Source: Mangifera indica (lineage: Eukaryota; Streptophyta; Magnoliopsida; Sapindales; Anacardiaceae). From it: a stretch of 64,000 nucleotides of DNA. The DNA is taken from NCBI RefSeq assembly GCF_011075055.1, contig NC_058148.1:15431969-15495968 (forward strand), written 5' to 3'. Made by a program: the position numbers and the translations under genes. This document shows positions 36,892-50,610 of the stretch, piece by piece; positions within the stretch are counted from its first letter, which is position 1; each line of letters opens with the position of its first letter. The notes under the pieces were generated by a model. That model was not told the origin of the DNA, searched no databases, and was given only the letters and a program-made list of their open reading frames with translations.

Positions 36892-38637
36892 GCCCAACTC
36901 AACCCCGAGTCTCGAAAGAAAGCACAGCAGTAGAGCACCCTGGTAGAATCTTTTGTATAATTTTCTTGTGCCTGGCGACTCTGTTCTTGGAAATTCCTTG
37001 ATTTTTAAAACAAATTTTAAATCTATACCTCTGTTCTATATGGTGAGTGGAGGACAGTTCGTATGTCTCTTCATTTGGGAAGAACAGTGAGGTACAACAA
37101 AATCAACGGCCGAGATATCGTTTCAGTCGTCACTTCCCTTGATTGACGATTCGATTGTTGCTCGTCCACATTCAAAATTATTCTTATTTTCTTGTTCTTA
37201 TATTCTTCATCTGGTGATCTAGCTTGTTATACTTTGTCCTTATATTCTTAGCTCTATACCACATTTTTTTGGTTATCTTTTCGAACAAGAAAATGGCACG
37301 GGCAAGTTCTGATACCCTGGTTTAGCTTCGGCAAACCTCGACAGGCACAATGTTTGCATCTTTCTTAAGCCCCCCACAACACACCGAGTGCGATGCTGCA
37401 TCATCATAACACAATTGACACAAAAATTGGTGTAATTTTTCAGAGAAAAGAATATATGTCATAGTTTAAGTACCTTCCCCCGTTTACAATGATAGGATAG
37501 GATGATTCGTTATATCTTATGGAAAAAAATGAATGTTTCAAATTTAGATACCGTATATTGATGTGAAACTTTCTTTAGGGGCGAATTGAGTGTTCGTTTA
37601 GTTTGATTTTGGTTGTCAGTAATGTCAATTGGCTTGAATTTGGCTCTTCCTGAACTCGAATTAGGTTTAGAAAGAACTCAAGACTCCTTTAGGCCGAATC
37701 AGTCTAGGTCTAGGGAGAGGGTGCTCAGGTCCAAGCTTGGGATCGATCCTTGGTTCCAGATCAGGCCCAATAAAAATTTTAGTTTGAAATTTTACAATTC
37801 TTTAAAAAAAAATTTGTAGTCAATCGTTTGGTGGGGAAATGCCCAAAAAAAAATCTTTGGCACTTTTCCCTTAAGCCCCACAATCACAAATACCTCCAAA
37901 TCCTTCTCATTTTTAGGAAAACATTCAAATCGCTTAACTTCTACAAAATTTGATATTTTGAGACTTTTGAAGAAAACTCAAACAAAATCATACCCAATTT
38001 GAACCGTTTAAAAAGTTACCTGATCCGTCAAGCCTCTGCATAAGCCCTAGGCTTAAGCCAGATCTAAGCCCTATATTTGGAGACAGGATTGAGCCGATCC
38101 CTGTCGCTAAGGGTCCGGCCCTGGGCCTTCATTTGCCCAGGTCTAGTTTGGTGTAAGAAAGGGATAGAAACTTAATCCCTGTCCCTTATTTATTGGCATC
38201 TGAATTCAACCATAATAAACACCAATACAAGAGCTTGAGAATGACATATATGAATCATAAATGTCTACTAATATAACCACTTTGAACTTCATTTTCAGAA
38301 GTTAGACGTAATTCTCTCTAAGCATCTACGCTGCTCCATATCTACAAGTTTTTTTGGTCCACATGAAAGCTACCGAAACCGCTTAAAAATTTGTAAGCAG
38401 CCTAACAGTCATAAAATTAATGAAGGATTTTCTAAATCTATACTTCTAAATCATATTAAGATAAAGAAACCATAAAACAAAGGCTTGAGAACCATATAGC
38501 TGATACACAGTAATATTTGATACTAAGTGAACCTGGGATCTTTGCTAATCAACCTATTTCATATTTAATGGCATATACAGATTTACTATCTTGACCGTAA
38601 AATTAATTTTGATTGCTTTTGATTTTGATTTGACCGT
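36892..38637. other. Possible transcribed leader with no recognised gene, then spacer
   Basis: Behind the promoter at 36790-36891 lies about 700 bp of mixed-composition sequence without a usable ORF (longest credible frames under 70 codons). From about 37580 to 38160 there is repeat-like DNA with TTCGAATTAGG and GGCCCTGGGCC motifs. The last ~300 bp are the COP1 3' UTR region. Confidence 0.45.
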
Positions 38638-41600
38638 TTAGGCTGTGAGTGCAAGCACTTTAATTCTTCCTTGACTGTTTGCAGCCAACATTGTAGGGCT
38701 ATCACTCTTCCAGCAAACTGCACTGATGAAATATGATGCCACATTGTCATCGACATCATCTACATCAGAGCTAACTCTGTAGGAAGCTGCAGGTTTGGAG
38801 ACTGCCTGCAAAAGAACCGGCATAACTAAATAACTCTCCATGTTTGATGGAAAAATAACTGATCACTAGAATGATTCCTGACCTTGTGATACACAAACAC
38901 TTCATTTGTTTCGCTACCACAGGCTATATATTCACTGTTTACTGAAAGACCCACAAAATTTTTCTCATTCGTGTGGCCTCTAAAAGTGCGTATCTGAGAA
39001 AATTGCAAACATAAAACATTTGTAATTCGTATTTCAGGGGCCTATATTCGAGAATATAGTATTTTATGCTATAAAAAGATGAGTCATATGTAGAGCGCTG
39101 CACAATGAATGTGATAATACAAGTAATGATCAATGTAGTTTGAAGAACAATGAGCATAACAAGATAAAGACCCCTCAACTGGAAGAGATTGCTGAAGGAC
39201 GATAACTTACTGGCAAATTTTCTCTTACATCCCACAAGCGCAATGTGCTGTCAATAGATGCAGAAGCCAGTTCATTGCTAGACAAAAATTTCACGTATGA
39301 AACAGCTCTTCTGTGACCACTGAACACGTACAGTGGCTGGCTAATATTTCTTAAATCATAATAGTGAATATTACGATCTGCAGAACCCACCTGCAAAAAT
39401 TTGAAACACTCCTTAACTATGATTTTTTTTTTTTCAACAAGTTAATAAATGAGAAGAAAAAGCCACTCAGCAAAGACTTCACAGAATTAATTTGCCTTTA
39501 TCAATCATATACGGATACAAGAAAAATATACACACTGTAGTTTACATCAAATTTCAAAAGATATTAAGCTCATATACTTTTCAAAAGAATCTGCAGGATG
39601 GTCCGCATAAAAACTGTCAGTGCACACAAAAATCCAGTAGAAAAGACTAAGGGAGACACACACACCGCCACATGAACGCTGGACCCTGGATTATACTTGA
39701 CAGAACAAATATTTGCTTTCATATCAATGCTAAGAGCACTTGCTTCTTGCTTAGTGCACCAGATTTTAACCTGTCAAATAAACATGAACAGAGAAACTGG
39801 TTTGAAAAAATCAACAAACGGTATCATCTGAAGCCAGGTAAAATAAATTATGCCAGCAAGTAAATGCCCACTCAACAGACTCATAGCTATTGCATATAAC
39901 AGTAGGACTCTGGATGCAAAAGACTATCCATGCAGAGATCTGGGCAATTAAATAAACAAACAACTAGAAATACAAAGAAATGCTATGCCCCATAACTTTG
40001 AATCTCATGATAGTAGTAATATAATCCTTAATTTTGAGAAATATGTAAAATTTAACAAAATTGTTGATGATTATATTCACAATTGCCCACTCTGCTTAAT
40101 TTATGTATGTCTTAGCGAATGCAATAGCTTAACTCGACAAAGATGCAAGTTACACACCCTTTGGTATATAGGGAACGCAGCTATAGTTTGCAAATGCTAT
40201 GATTGGCAACCAAAGGGAGATATACATCAATAATTTTGCCTTGGCTGAAGTTCCCATTTAAATTTTCATCTTTTCTATTTCCTCTACTTTCTATGACATG
40301 CTGAAAGTCATGCCCTCAGATTGTCAACAGCTTTTACATCAATAGGCCAATATGTGCTCTCTTCATTCCTCAAGTCTTAAATTCATGTTTAACAGGAAAT
40401 CAATTGCACAAGTACCTTGAAGTCATCACTACCAGATACAAGCATGGTAGGTTCAGTGCATGAAAAATCAACACTCCAAGCCCGTTTCTCATGTTCCTCA
40501 TATTCCATCACACTCTGAAATGCAAGTTTAATCAAAATGCATGAGCTTGTGGCCCACTGTACCTAAAAGAAAGATATATTTAAGAACTATACCTGACGAG
40601 TTGTTACATCCCAGACAGTTACAATTCCCTCATAATCACTGCTAGCAATGTGATTTTTTGTATGCTTGCTCCAACTCAAGCAACTAAGTTTAGCTCGAGT
40701 AGGCATTTCCATAATGGGATAATGCACATCAGTTGGTTCATTCACCACCTGTAGCAATGAAATAAGCAGGTATTGAATAATCAAATAACAGTAATCACAA
40801 AAACATGCAACATGAGTCAACATAAAGTAATAACAGTGCCCCATACTGCATAGCAACCTCAAGCAAGAAGCAGATAATTTTCATCTTAAGCAGCAAGATT
40901 TTGAAATACTACTTAGGTTACAGTTTTATATATTGTATGCTCTAGATGGTCCATAACAACAGTGCCCATCCCATCACAGAGATGCCATGATTCATTGCCA
41001 GCCATACAGATAATAGAAAATCTCACTTCCACAAGCATTTCCACATATGAACTGAAATCATCAATCCACATGTCACTGCACCAAATCAGACTACCATGTC
41101 AAAAACTTACTGAGCAAAATTCAAAAATCTTAATGCGCCTTGAAACTCCAGCTGTAGCAAACAATTCATCATCACGATCAAATTCTATACTGCAAAATTG
41201 AATTTAAAAAATTAGAGAGTGGTAGCTGTAATAATTTACTATGAAAGGCTGGGAGAATTTTCCAAAGAAAGAATTTCAATTACAGTCATTTCTATCCAAA
41301 TTTTATCAAAAATAGGATGTTGAATTAATCATTCATTAAACACTTGTCATAAACATAACATAAACTAACAGTTGCACAAACAGAATAGTACACCTAATAG
41401 CCAATGCAATTGAGCAAGTCTCACAAAAAGATAGATGCCAGAAAACATTTTCAGAACCATAAATAATAAATTAACTGAAATTGTATTGAATGATTACATT
41501 CTGACTCACCTCGAGACAACACTTGCAGCATGGAAAAGGTCCCCATGCCTAGGCTCAGCGATGACCCTCAATCGACTAATTTGAACAACAAACAGAATAT

Positions 41601-43461
41601 ATAAGTGACTAAAGCAGAGGGTTTACCGGAAATATAATAGAACAGACAATAAACACAATAAAAAAGTGTAGCACAAAGGTTTTTCTTCAATAAAACTGAA
41701 CTATGAAAAACAAAATCATTGATGGAGAAATCATTCACCTGTACTGTGTAAAATTAGTTAGCACGGATTGGAAATCCTTAAGAGCAGGATTATATCCTTC
41801 TTTACTTATTGTGCTTTTGTCCATTTCTCCCTGTTTATGTGATAGTCTGGTCCAATGCCGCCGTTTTTGCAAGTAATACTCTTGCAAGTCATTGAACTAT
41901 ATCATAATAGAAACCAAGAACCATTTTGGTCAGATGGAAATAAATAATTTAGTTGTTTTAAAATTTGAGATTTGAGAGCACATGTGTTGGAACATTGGAT
42001 CTATGCCAAGAATTTTTCAGGCAACTTGGCCAAAAAGAAAAATCAAAACTCTACCAATTTTCAAGAAAAAAATACCTGAGCTTGGACTCGCCTTTTTCTT
42101 GCAGTAGGCAGTCCAAGTTGAGTAACATGCTGTGAATCAGACGCACCACAAACATCCCTAATTTGGACACCTTGAGAGCTTACTTGAGCCTTCTCATCAG
42201 TCTTCTGTGAATTGTGTGACTTCGATGAACCTGGGCACCCTTGTACATCATCAAGTGTCCTTCGTTTTAGCAAGCATCTCTCTCTGGCCATGTGTATTTC
42301 TTTTCTATATCTCTCTACCGCATGCATGTCCTCCTTAATGCTGTGAAGGTCAGTTTGAATCTATAAAAGATTAAAAAGACCAAGAAACCACAAAATCAGA
42401 TCAACAAAGCTTAAGCAAAAACTCAATTGTCAAGTATAAAAGAAAATCTTAAATAAGACAGTATAAGCACATGTAGCAATTACAATAGAAAACATAAAGA
42501 GGCTTCTCATTGATTAATAATAGTTCCGCAAGCACAGTTCATTTACAATTTTTTGTTTCTAAACCAACTTTAACACTATGTCTTTTACTTCTAAAGAAAC
42601 TACTAATCTAACCCGCATAAAAAATAAGTTAACGAACCTCATTGAGCTCTGCAAGCTTTTGCTTCCGTAGAAAATACAAAAACTCATGTAGAATTTGCAT
42701 GTTGGTCTCGGCTTCTTTTTGCTCCATCTTTCTCTTCTTCTCCTCAAGTAAAGCCAATAGGCCATCTACCTCCTTAATTGACACTTCATAACCCTGACTA
42801 AGAAACCAAACAGAGAGTCACTCCATTAAATGAATCAACCAATCACACTTACAACTTACAAGCTTACTACAACACAAACATTAAACACACACATCAAAAC
42901 TATGATCCACATTAACTAACTTATATTAATTGCTTTTTTTTTTTTTTTTGCCTTAATTAACTGACCTGTTGTAATGCTTGACGTAAATGTTGAACTGGTG
43001 ATGCAAACTTCGCTACTTGAGCAGCAGACATTCTCTTCAATAACTAAAACATTCATTTCAAAATTAAATCGAAATTCAATTCTCGAGCCAAATATGTAAA
43101 ATTATCGTTAAACGACACGAAAATGGCGAGCGAGCTACTAAGTGCTAACCTTATTAAGCAATAAATTAGGGAAAATATGTTTGGTAGTTAAGAAATAACC
43201 ACAACAAGGACAGTTGTTTTTGTTTCTCAAATGAGCGAAAATACACATGTAGCAGAAACTATGTCCACAAGCCGTCAGGAACGCGTCCTTTATAATCTCC
43301 ATGCATATCGGACACAAGGTATCCTTATCGGTCTCCGTCTCCGCCTTCTCTTCCTCCACCACCTGTAGCAGTGGTTGCGAAGGCGCGTCCGCCGTCGACG
43401 GAGGCTGTTGTTCCGATTTCACAGCTGGAACTAGCGCGCCAGCCATGGGAGACTCCACCAT
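38638..43461 (-). CDS. COP1: COP1-type E3 ubiquitin ligase (RING, coiled coil, WD40), 13 exons
   Basis: Exons in coding order are 43461-43150, 43043-42966, 42793-42638, 42360-42076, 41896-41739, 41575-41510, 41189-41111, 40748-40593, 40514-40416, 39770-39666, 39390-39211, 38993-38883 and 38805-38638, giving 650 codons. The RING is complete: CPIC, CGH, CYMC, CPCC at residues about 49-87. A coiled coil spans about 125-215 ([20 protein letters not shown]). ARKRRVQAQ is a basic, nuclear-signal-like stretch. Seven WD40 repeats fill the C-terminus ([69 protein letters not shown]). COP1 targets light-signalling factors such as HY5 for degradation in darkness. Thirteen exons match the Arabidopsis gene. 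The coiled-coil and linker regions look unusually diverged, so this may be a second COP1 paralogue. Confidence 0.95.
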
Positions 43462-46059
43462 TCCGAAGCTTAATATAAATTTTATTTTGAATTTTAAAAT
43501 TTTTTTTAGTCGGTGTTCAATTTTTCATGTGAAGGAGAAGAAAAGTGAAGGATGAAGACGATGATGCCGAGCTTGTGCACACAGAGAAGTTTGGTTTGGT
43601 TATAAATATACTAGTCATAGACATGGTACCAGAGAATTGGTTCAACGTTTGTGAGAAAGAGAAAGACGGTTTGTGATTGTGAGGGTGAAAACGGCCCACG
43701 TTAGGCGGGCGATTTTATTCAGAAGGCATGTCGTTCGTTCGTGCCGTTATGAAACGACGACGTTGCAATACATTTTTTAACTTTTGTTTTCAATTTTGAT
43801 TTCCTCCGGTTCGTGGAATTTTTCAAGTATTTGACTGACAATAAAAAAATGGAGACACGTGAGCAGTGCATTAATAAGTAATATTTTAAAGGAAAAATTA
43901 TGTGCAGCTTGATTCGCACACAGTAATCTTACATAGGATTATAAATAGATCAATTTTATTTCCTCGAGAGCATTTTCTAATAATGCAATTAGGGTGGACA
44001 TGATCTAAGCATGTTTAGATTTAGATCATTATTCGATTTGAATGTGGTTGATGACTCACCCGTGTCAATATATCAAAACTTACCTTGTTAATAATATTTT
44101 TTATGACATCACTAATTTTGATAAACTAATCTTGATCTCCAAAGAATTATCTTGAATTTAAGCTGATATTAATTTAGCTTTTGTTTGAATTTAATTCAAA
44201 ACGATTTCTTATATAAAATAATTTTATTATGAATAGGATGTATCTTTATATTATATTTATTATGCAAATAGCGAAAGGCGAGAAACGCATGGTTTCATTT
44301 GACTACGCAACTCGGCATTAATGGTTGTGGTCTCCTCTTACGCGCATACATAGCTTTCAAAACGCACTTCTTAACATACAGTCAGTTTGGTGTCTTTATG
44401 AGAGAACGGAAGCATTAACTTGCTGTCGCTAGATATTTTATCGGTTGCATCCGGCCTATTTCTCTTTCTTTATAAGTTCACCCACCGGAGAGAATCTTCT
44501 GAAGTCCGAACCCAGAAGAAGAATCAACTTCAAATTGATGAGGAGATATTTAAATTTGCTTTTAGGATGCCTTTGATTTTAAGCATTAAAGATTGGTTAG
44601 GTGGTATATCTTTTATTATTTATATTATTTTATTTAATTTATAAATAATAAAATAATATTTTATTAATAATAATAATAATAATATAATAAGTTGTATAAA
44701 AGATAATTTGATTATTATTTCACTTTAATTATTAAAGTAATTTTTATTTTATTATAACTATATTTATATTTATTAATTTTTTTAAGACAAAAATAATTTT
44801 ATTTTTAATTAATATAATAAATAATATAAAAAATATTTTAAAATAATATATCTAAAGATATTTAAGTAAAATAATATACAAATATTTTTTATTATTCTTA
44901 ACCAAATACAATAATTATTTATGCCTAATCAGTTTATTAAATTTTATCGAACATAATAAAATCTACAAAACAATTTATCTTTAAAATAATCCTCTAATTT
45001 TAATAATAAAATATTTCTCAAACAAAAAAATATCTTAAAAATAATTCAAACTCCAATAATCAAATCAATAAGAATTTGACTTGGCTAATTTGAAGTTGAA
45101 CAATTTGGGCTGATACACCCAGGCGGCAACTCAGGATTATGTTATATTTGAAAGCTCAACAGAGGCTGAAGCATTTGGCAACTCCGACCTGGTAGAACAT
45201 ACATTATACTTCTCATATGGATGAATTCAATCCGAACTATATCTGAGATTAGTTTAAGTTTGAATCAAAGTTATAATAACCAATTGGAGCTAATACATAG
45301 TATGATTAGCGGGTCAACAACCACATAAATAATGTCGTTAAAAGGATGAACAATGTTGTCGATAACATAAATAATTCATTAGATGAACAAATAAGCTAAT
45401 CTCAAACTAAAACCGAGCTGAAGATTCATTCCAAGCAGATCCACCTCTAATTTCCCATTTCACAATAGAAATCTTCTCTTCATAGGAAGCTGATCCGGAC
45501 TCTAGATTACCGATGGTTAAGACTAACCAATCTATCCATAATGGGTAGATGGATCATCCATCTGCGTCTTCTGTTTCTGTTTAGACATCTGACATTAGAA
45601 CCGAAATTTAATGTCCTCACAATTTGATTACCAGCTAATATAAGGCTAATAAGATGCCATACATGACACGACGTTGTCAAGTCACATATAGAACTGGGAT
45701 CTCAGAGGAACAAATTACAAGTTACAAACTGATATTATTAGTCATCATATTCAACACGGTTGGTTGCTTCAAAAATTAACATCAGTATGATTTAGAAGGA
45801 ACTTACCTAGGGCAGAGTATACATGAGCCAAAATGCTGTCGCCTCATCCCCATGGACCTGAATCTCTGCTGTGCAGCGAGACCCCACGGTTATAAATGTT
45901 GTTAACGCCTATAGCAATCAAATAGAACTTCCTGGAACGCCCATCTGTAAAAATAATAAGTTTGTTAATAATTGCGAGGACCAGGGGAAATTTTGATGTG
46001 ATCTCCTCATAAATTTTCAACAAACTGTATTCATTGATCTGTATTGTTTCTTTCTCCAT
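43462..46059. other. COP1 promoter and AT-rich spacer
   Basis: The first ~300 bp are COP1 5' leader/promoter. The rest is AT-rich with dispersed repeats at about 43985-44230 and 45230-45440 (TATTATC/GATAAATA units in reverse orientation). The 74-codon ORF at 44420 and other short ORFs have no recognised domain. Confidence 0.5.
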
Positions 46060-48650
46060 ATACAACTCTGCCATTGGTCGCTAATTTCAATGGAATTTAT
46101 CATTTTTTTCATACAATCTACAATTCATTCACGATGTGCTTCAGAAATGACACCACCAGATTCATCTTCAGAGTCACCCTCCAGATAAGAAAATAAAAGA
46201 GGAAATCAGGGGGCACTGCAATTTCTGTTAATGTCAATTACTATTATTCATCCTTTTTAAACAAAAGAAATTCTTGTAGCAATATAAAAGGAAATGACTC
46301 ATTAGTGATGTCTTCAAGTCAAATTTACATGAAAAAGTTGTGCAAATAAAACATCATATGTCCCCACATATTAGGATAACTTGCAGTGTAAATGAGTCAA
46401 ACTCAAGCTTGATGTTGAATGGCTTGGTGTGCTCATGAGCTCTTGCCTCAAGTAAAGAGAAAGAACAGACCAAATTGATACTACAAAAGATACACCACCA
46501 TGCCCTATATATTATGAAGACATTTTGATCTCTATTTCATATTGCAAGATGCAGGCTAAAGGAAACTCTCTACTGCCAAGAAGCGAGAGTCTTACTGCAT
46601 TTGGGATTTTTTGCTTTTTGCTTTTAACTTAGTGTCGAGAAGCAACACATGCACAAATGCAACTTACTGACATATCCATTAAAATTTTTTACCTCATTGG
46701 GCCTTGATAAATTTGTCATAAGTTTCAAAAGCATGGTTCTCCATGCAGTCAGAAAAGTGACCTGCAAAAGTGATAGATCAACCAAGTTAATCAAATTCTA
46801 GATGGTACAATCTTGTCAAGCCTACTCTTAGATCACCTTTAACATCTATACTTGTAGTATTTGTGTGAATTTTCAAGTAATCTCGGAGTAATGACCAGAA
46901 AAAACTAAGCATAGGTCCCTCTTTTCTGGGCCAGAATTTTATGAAATGACATAAATTAGTCTTCTAGCTCCAACATGATTTCAAAATAGAACAAAAGCTC
47001 TTACAGGCATTCAGAAAACTACACCAGCAGGCCAATGATGTATGAGATAAGATCTGAGAATGTATAATTAGACCATAAAATTTAAGTACACAAACTTGCA
47101 TGCCATTGACTACCCAATAAAAGCAAAACAACATTGCTTTAAAAATTGTTTGACAAAACTTGAATTAAGTTATGAGTCAAGCTTGAACCAAATCAAACAA
47201 TCACCCGGTTTATGAGTCAGATCAAGCCGAACTTCCTTTAACTCAAGTTTAGTTTAATTTTATAAGCAAGTCAACTCTTCCAACTCAAGCTCTACTTGAG
47301 TTTGACCTAAATGAATTTGAACTGAATCAAACTGGTTTTCAAGACCAAACCAGCTTAATTCAGATCCAACCCTATTTATATGTGTTTGCAAGTTAGTAAG
47401 GAAATGGCCACTTAAATGGCTTCAATCGTGTTTCTAAATGGTAAGATTCATTTTCCTCCTCATCTGTCTAATCTTTTGACACTTACCTTAACTTCACTGA
47501 TGTTATGCTCCCACTAATTAGGTTGAGGAAACTTCAACCAACATGTGTATCATGAATGGAGAACCGGACATGCAAATAGCATATGCATTTTGGAGAAAAC
47601 CACAGGCTGCCTGCCATAAGTGTTCAAGCCTCTTAGGAAAAACTGTCTGCCTGAAAAATTACACTAAAAAGTATAACTTAAAAATTTTAGGATAATTTAA
47701 AATCTTACCTCCATTATAATCGAGTGATGCATCTCATTCCAGCTCTCAGCAAAATGGACTTCAAATAATCCGCTTTTCTCCACCAACCAGAACTCTTATA
47801 CATATGCTCAACCGAGATCAAAGCTGCCATTAACCAAAAAATAACAAAAAAAAATTAGCATCAATTCACAACTAATCACAATGCAAGTAAACAACTATGG
47901 AACTACCCAACAAAAGTCCTTCAACCACTCAGTAGACACATAAATCAATCAGCAAGGTTCACAAACACATTAATTTCCCCTGATCAAGTGCAATTAGGGA
48001 TGCAAATGAACAGAGCCAAGTCAACTATTACTTGGCTCAGTGGAGTAGTCATACAGCTCAAACTCAAGAGGGAAAGAGAGGACTCAGGCTCAGCTCAAGA
48101 AATTACTGCTAACCTTTATGCTTACATATTTATTAATTAACCTCATATTCAAAATCAGAATGTAAGATTTAGTAACTGGCTCGAGAATAATCAAGCCAAA
48201 CTACAAGTAACTCGCGAGCGGCTTGGCTCATTTACAGCCATAAGTGTAATATGTAATTGGAGAAACTAATTGTCACAAGTCCTTGCACCTACAAATTGGC
48301 ACTACATAGTAAAATTAAAGCATCAAAAACTTCACCAAAATAAGGCCAGTACAAAGAACCTAACAAATTCTCTCTCACGGTACAAAGTATCTAGAATTTT
48401 TATCACCGAATCCTGAATGATCGATAGTTCATAATCAAACAGAAGATGCTTTATTAAGCATAAAAATGAAAAAACTCAGAGAATACCGTGAGAAAAATAT
48501 TGACAGATTGTTCAAACTTGACAATCCATGACGAATCTTCCGCAACTTCGGTTCTACCTACTGGTTTGAATTGTTCCTTTTTTGGCCATTGCTGCAACTC
48601 CATTCCAGTGCTTATATAATTCATCATCGGTTCTGGAACCATAAATGATT
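46060..48650 (-). pseudogene. Plastid terminal oxidase (alternative oxidase family) pseudogene
   Basis: Exon remnants in coding order: about 48642-48494 (SSWIVKFEQSVNIFLT, then a GTATTC donor); about 47838-47710 (ISVEHMYKSSGWWRKADYLK, then a one-base loss before what would be VHFAESWNEMHHSIIMEV); 46761-46693 (HFSDCMENHAFETYDKFIKAQ then TGA); and a tail near 46165-46060 (SEDESGGVISEAHRE, TGA, IVDCMKK). These match the plastid terminal oxidase IMMUTANS in order. Exons for the ARFFVLET segment, the remaining di-iron helices and the transit peptide were not found. A 248-bp hAT MITE (47995-48242) sits between the first two remnants. Introns are kept, so it arose by duplication rather than retroposition. 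Confidence 0.8.
47995..48242. mobile_element. hAT-type MITE, 248 bp
   Basis: Left end TAGGGATGCAAATGA and right end (reverse complement) TATGGCTGTAAATGA form short inverted repeats, each followed by GAGCCAAG-like sequence. Flanking 8-mers AGTGCAAT (47987-47994) and AGTGTAAT (48243-48250) differ at one base. It is nested in the plastid terminal oxidase pseudogene. Confidence 0.75.
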
Positions 48651-50340
48651 TGTAATATTACTCAGATGTCTTTTATAATTTTATAGAGGTATACAATATT
48701 TTCCAAAAATCACTAAAAGTTTGCGTTTGCGGCACGGTCTGCCTACTCGATTTCGGCAAGGCCCATGGACCTTACCAGGACCTTTGAGCACGGTCCATAA
48801 ATAAATAAAAAAATATGATATAGTTGGTTGATCCACTAAGAGTCCAGAAAGGTGTGGCAGCAATCCTTAATTGTGCTGCAGGCTGTCATGTCACAGGCCG
48901 ATATGGTTCGTACAATTCATTGGCATGCAGGGGATGTTGGATTCAATTTGCCATCGCTCACCAATTGAGGACTGATTCGGCTGGGTTAACCCGTTCAGGA
49001 GTACCATCAGGCGATGTGGTCAGTCGGGCAGATAGTTGGTGGTGTCTACTTGTAGGTAGACTTGATACATTGTGCTATTTAATTGTATTCAGATCATGTT
49101 TGTTTTGATTTTAATTCCAGGTTAAAAGTTTTTAATTTTAATTTGTTCTAAATTATAATTATATCAAAATTTATTAATCATATTACAAACAAAAACATAT
49201 TCCATTTAATCATGACATTAACTAAATTAATTGAAAATTATTTACTTTTTCACTCTTTTTACACTTTTGCCTGATTTTAATATTTTAATTTTTTTCTCAA
49301 ATTATCCTCATTAACCAAATAAACAAAAGACATTAACTTCTTTACAAATAGTTATAAATTACTCAAAATTACATATCAAAATTTTTAAAATATGTTAATT
49401 ATATTAACAAGCAAATCTAATTCTCACAACAATAAATAAAATAAAAGATTTAATTAACAACCAACACTAATCAAAGTAATTATTACTATATAGAAATGTA
49501 CTTAAATATTATATTTGTTTTTTAATATTTTTTCAGTCTATATTTAACAAATTTTATTATAATAATAATTTTTTAAAATATTCAAATCAATTCAAGATAG
49601 TTTAAATTAATTTTATATCTATATGAATATTACTCAATTTAATTTAAATTGTGCCAGATTAATTTAAATTAGATTTTATGGTAAAAAAAAGTTCACTTAA
49701 CCCCAAATGGTTTATGTCGTGTCCTTGGGGACATTTTGAAAATTGTCACCCTAAATATACTTTAAACTGACACATAAATTAAAATCCAAATCAGGGCCAT
49801 TAAAAACAACCTGGATTTGATGTTAAAACTTAGAAGCAGAGTCGTAATTACTTCTCTAAATTAAAGGCTTTGAACGGTGGTTTTTTGTCCACGTCATCCC
49901 CAATGAGATTGTGACGTGTACCCTAAACTCAACTCAAGCGGTTGGTGAATTATCAATTTATAATTAATTTGAATTATTATTTAATGATTAGTTTTCTCAA
50001 GACAAATTGCTTGTCATGTGATGCTCTCCCGCTGAGTTATGGACGACAGAGATCTAAAAAGACATGGTACCCTTTGCATCATGTGATGGTAGATAGGTGA
50101 TCATATGACCCCCACCTTGTGATTGGTAATATGAGATTAGTTTTAATCTCATATTGTAACTATTATTTTTAATTTAAATTAATATATAATATTATTAGAG
50201 ATATATAAATAGAATAGAAAATATTATTATATTTGTAAAAGATATATCAATGAGATATTCAAATTTACACAAAAATAGATCTCAAATCAAGCTAATCCTC
50301 TCATTTAAAATGCCTAATTTCAACCGGAGCATAAATTCAA
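48651..50340. other. Spacer, no recognised gene
   Basis: 48690-49100 is less AT-rich (94-codon ORF at 48824) but shows no recognised domain. 49110-50340 is AT-rich low-complexity DNA. Confidence 0.45.
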
Positions 50341-50368
50341 TTCGAATTGAGTATGGCACGGGGCATCG

Positions 50369-50430
50369 CCTGTTCACCAAACAGGTGGGTAAGACTGGTT
50401 AGCCATGGGTCACCTGTTCCACGAACAGGT
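50369..50430 (+). promoter_or_regulatory. Two adjacent hairpins sharing ACCTGTT/AACAGGT arms
   Basis: CCTGTT (50369-50374) pairs with AACAGG (50380-50385). ACCTGTTC (50412-50419) pairs perfectly with GAACAGGT (50423-50430) around a 3-nt loop. They lie about 180-240 bp upstream of the DUF3537 start codon, in the promoter or leader. Function is unknown. Confidence 0.45.
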
Positions 50431-50610
50431 CCCACAAACAGTTCACAAAGGTTACATGATTTCCGTGATAGATTACTCAAATTTCTTCAATTTATAAAGA
50501 ATAGTTTAAGCCACCTTCACCTCACAAGCAAGCAACCCTCTTTCTTCTTCCTTATATGTATTCTTCCAAGACTCTCATTCTCATTACTTCCAGTTCAAGT
50601 TCCCTAAACT

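Noticed and set aside
37575..38160. Possible hAT-type element between the orphan promoter and COP1
   Set aside because: GGCCCTGGGCC-type sequence is suggestive, but I could not find matching inverted ends or a target duplication.
45844..46074. 76-codon minus-strand ORF starting MAELYMEKE
   Set aside because: It matches nothing I recognise, and its upstream part lies in the decayed tail of the terminal oxidase pseudogene; no promoter or splice support.
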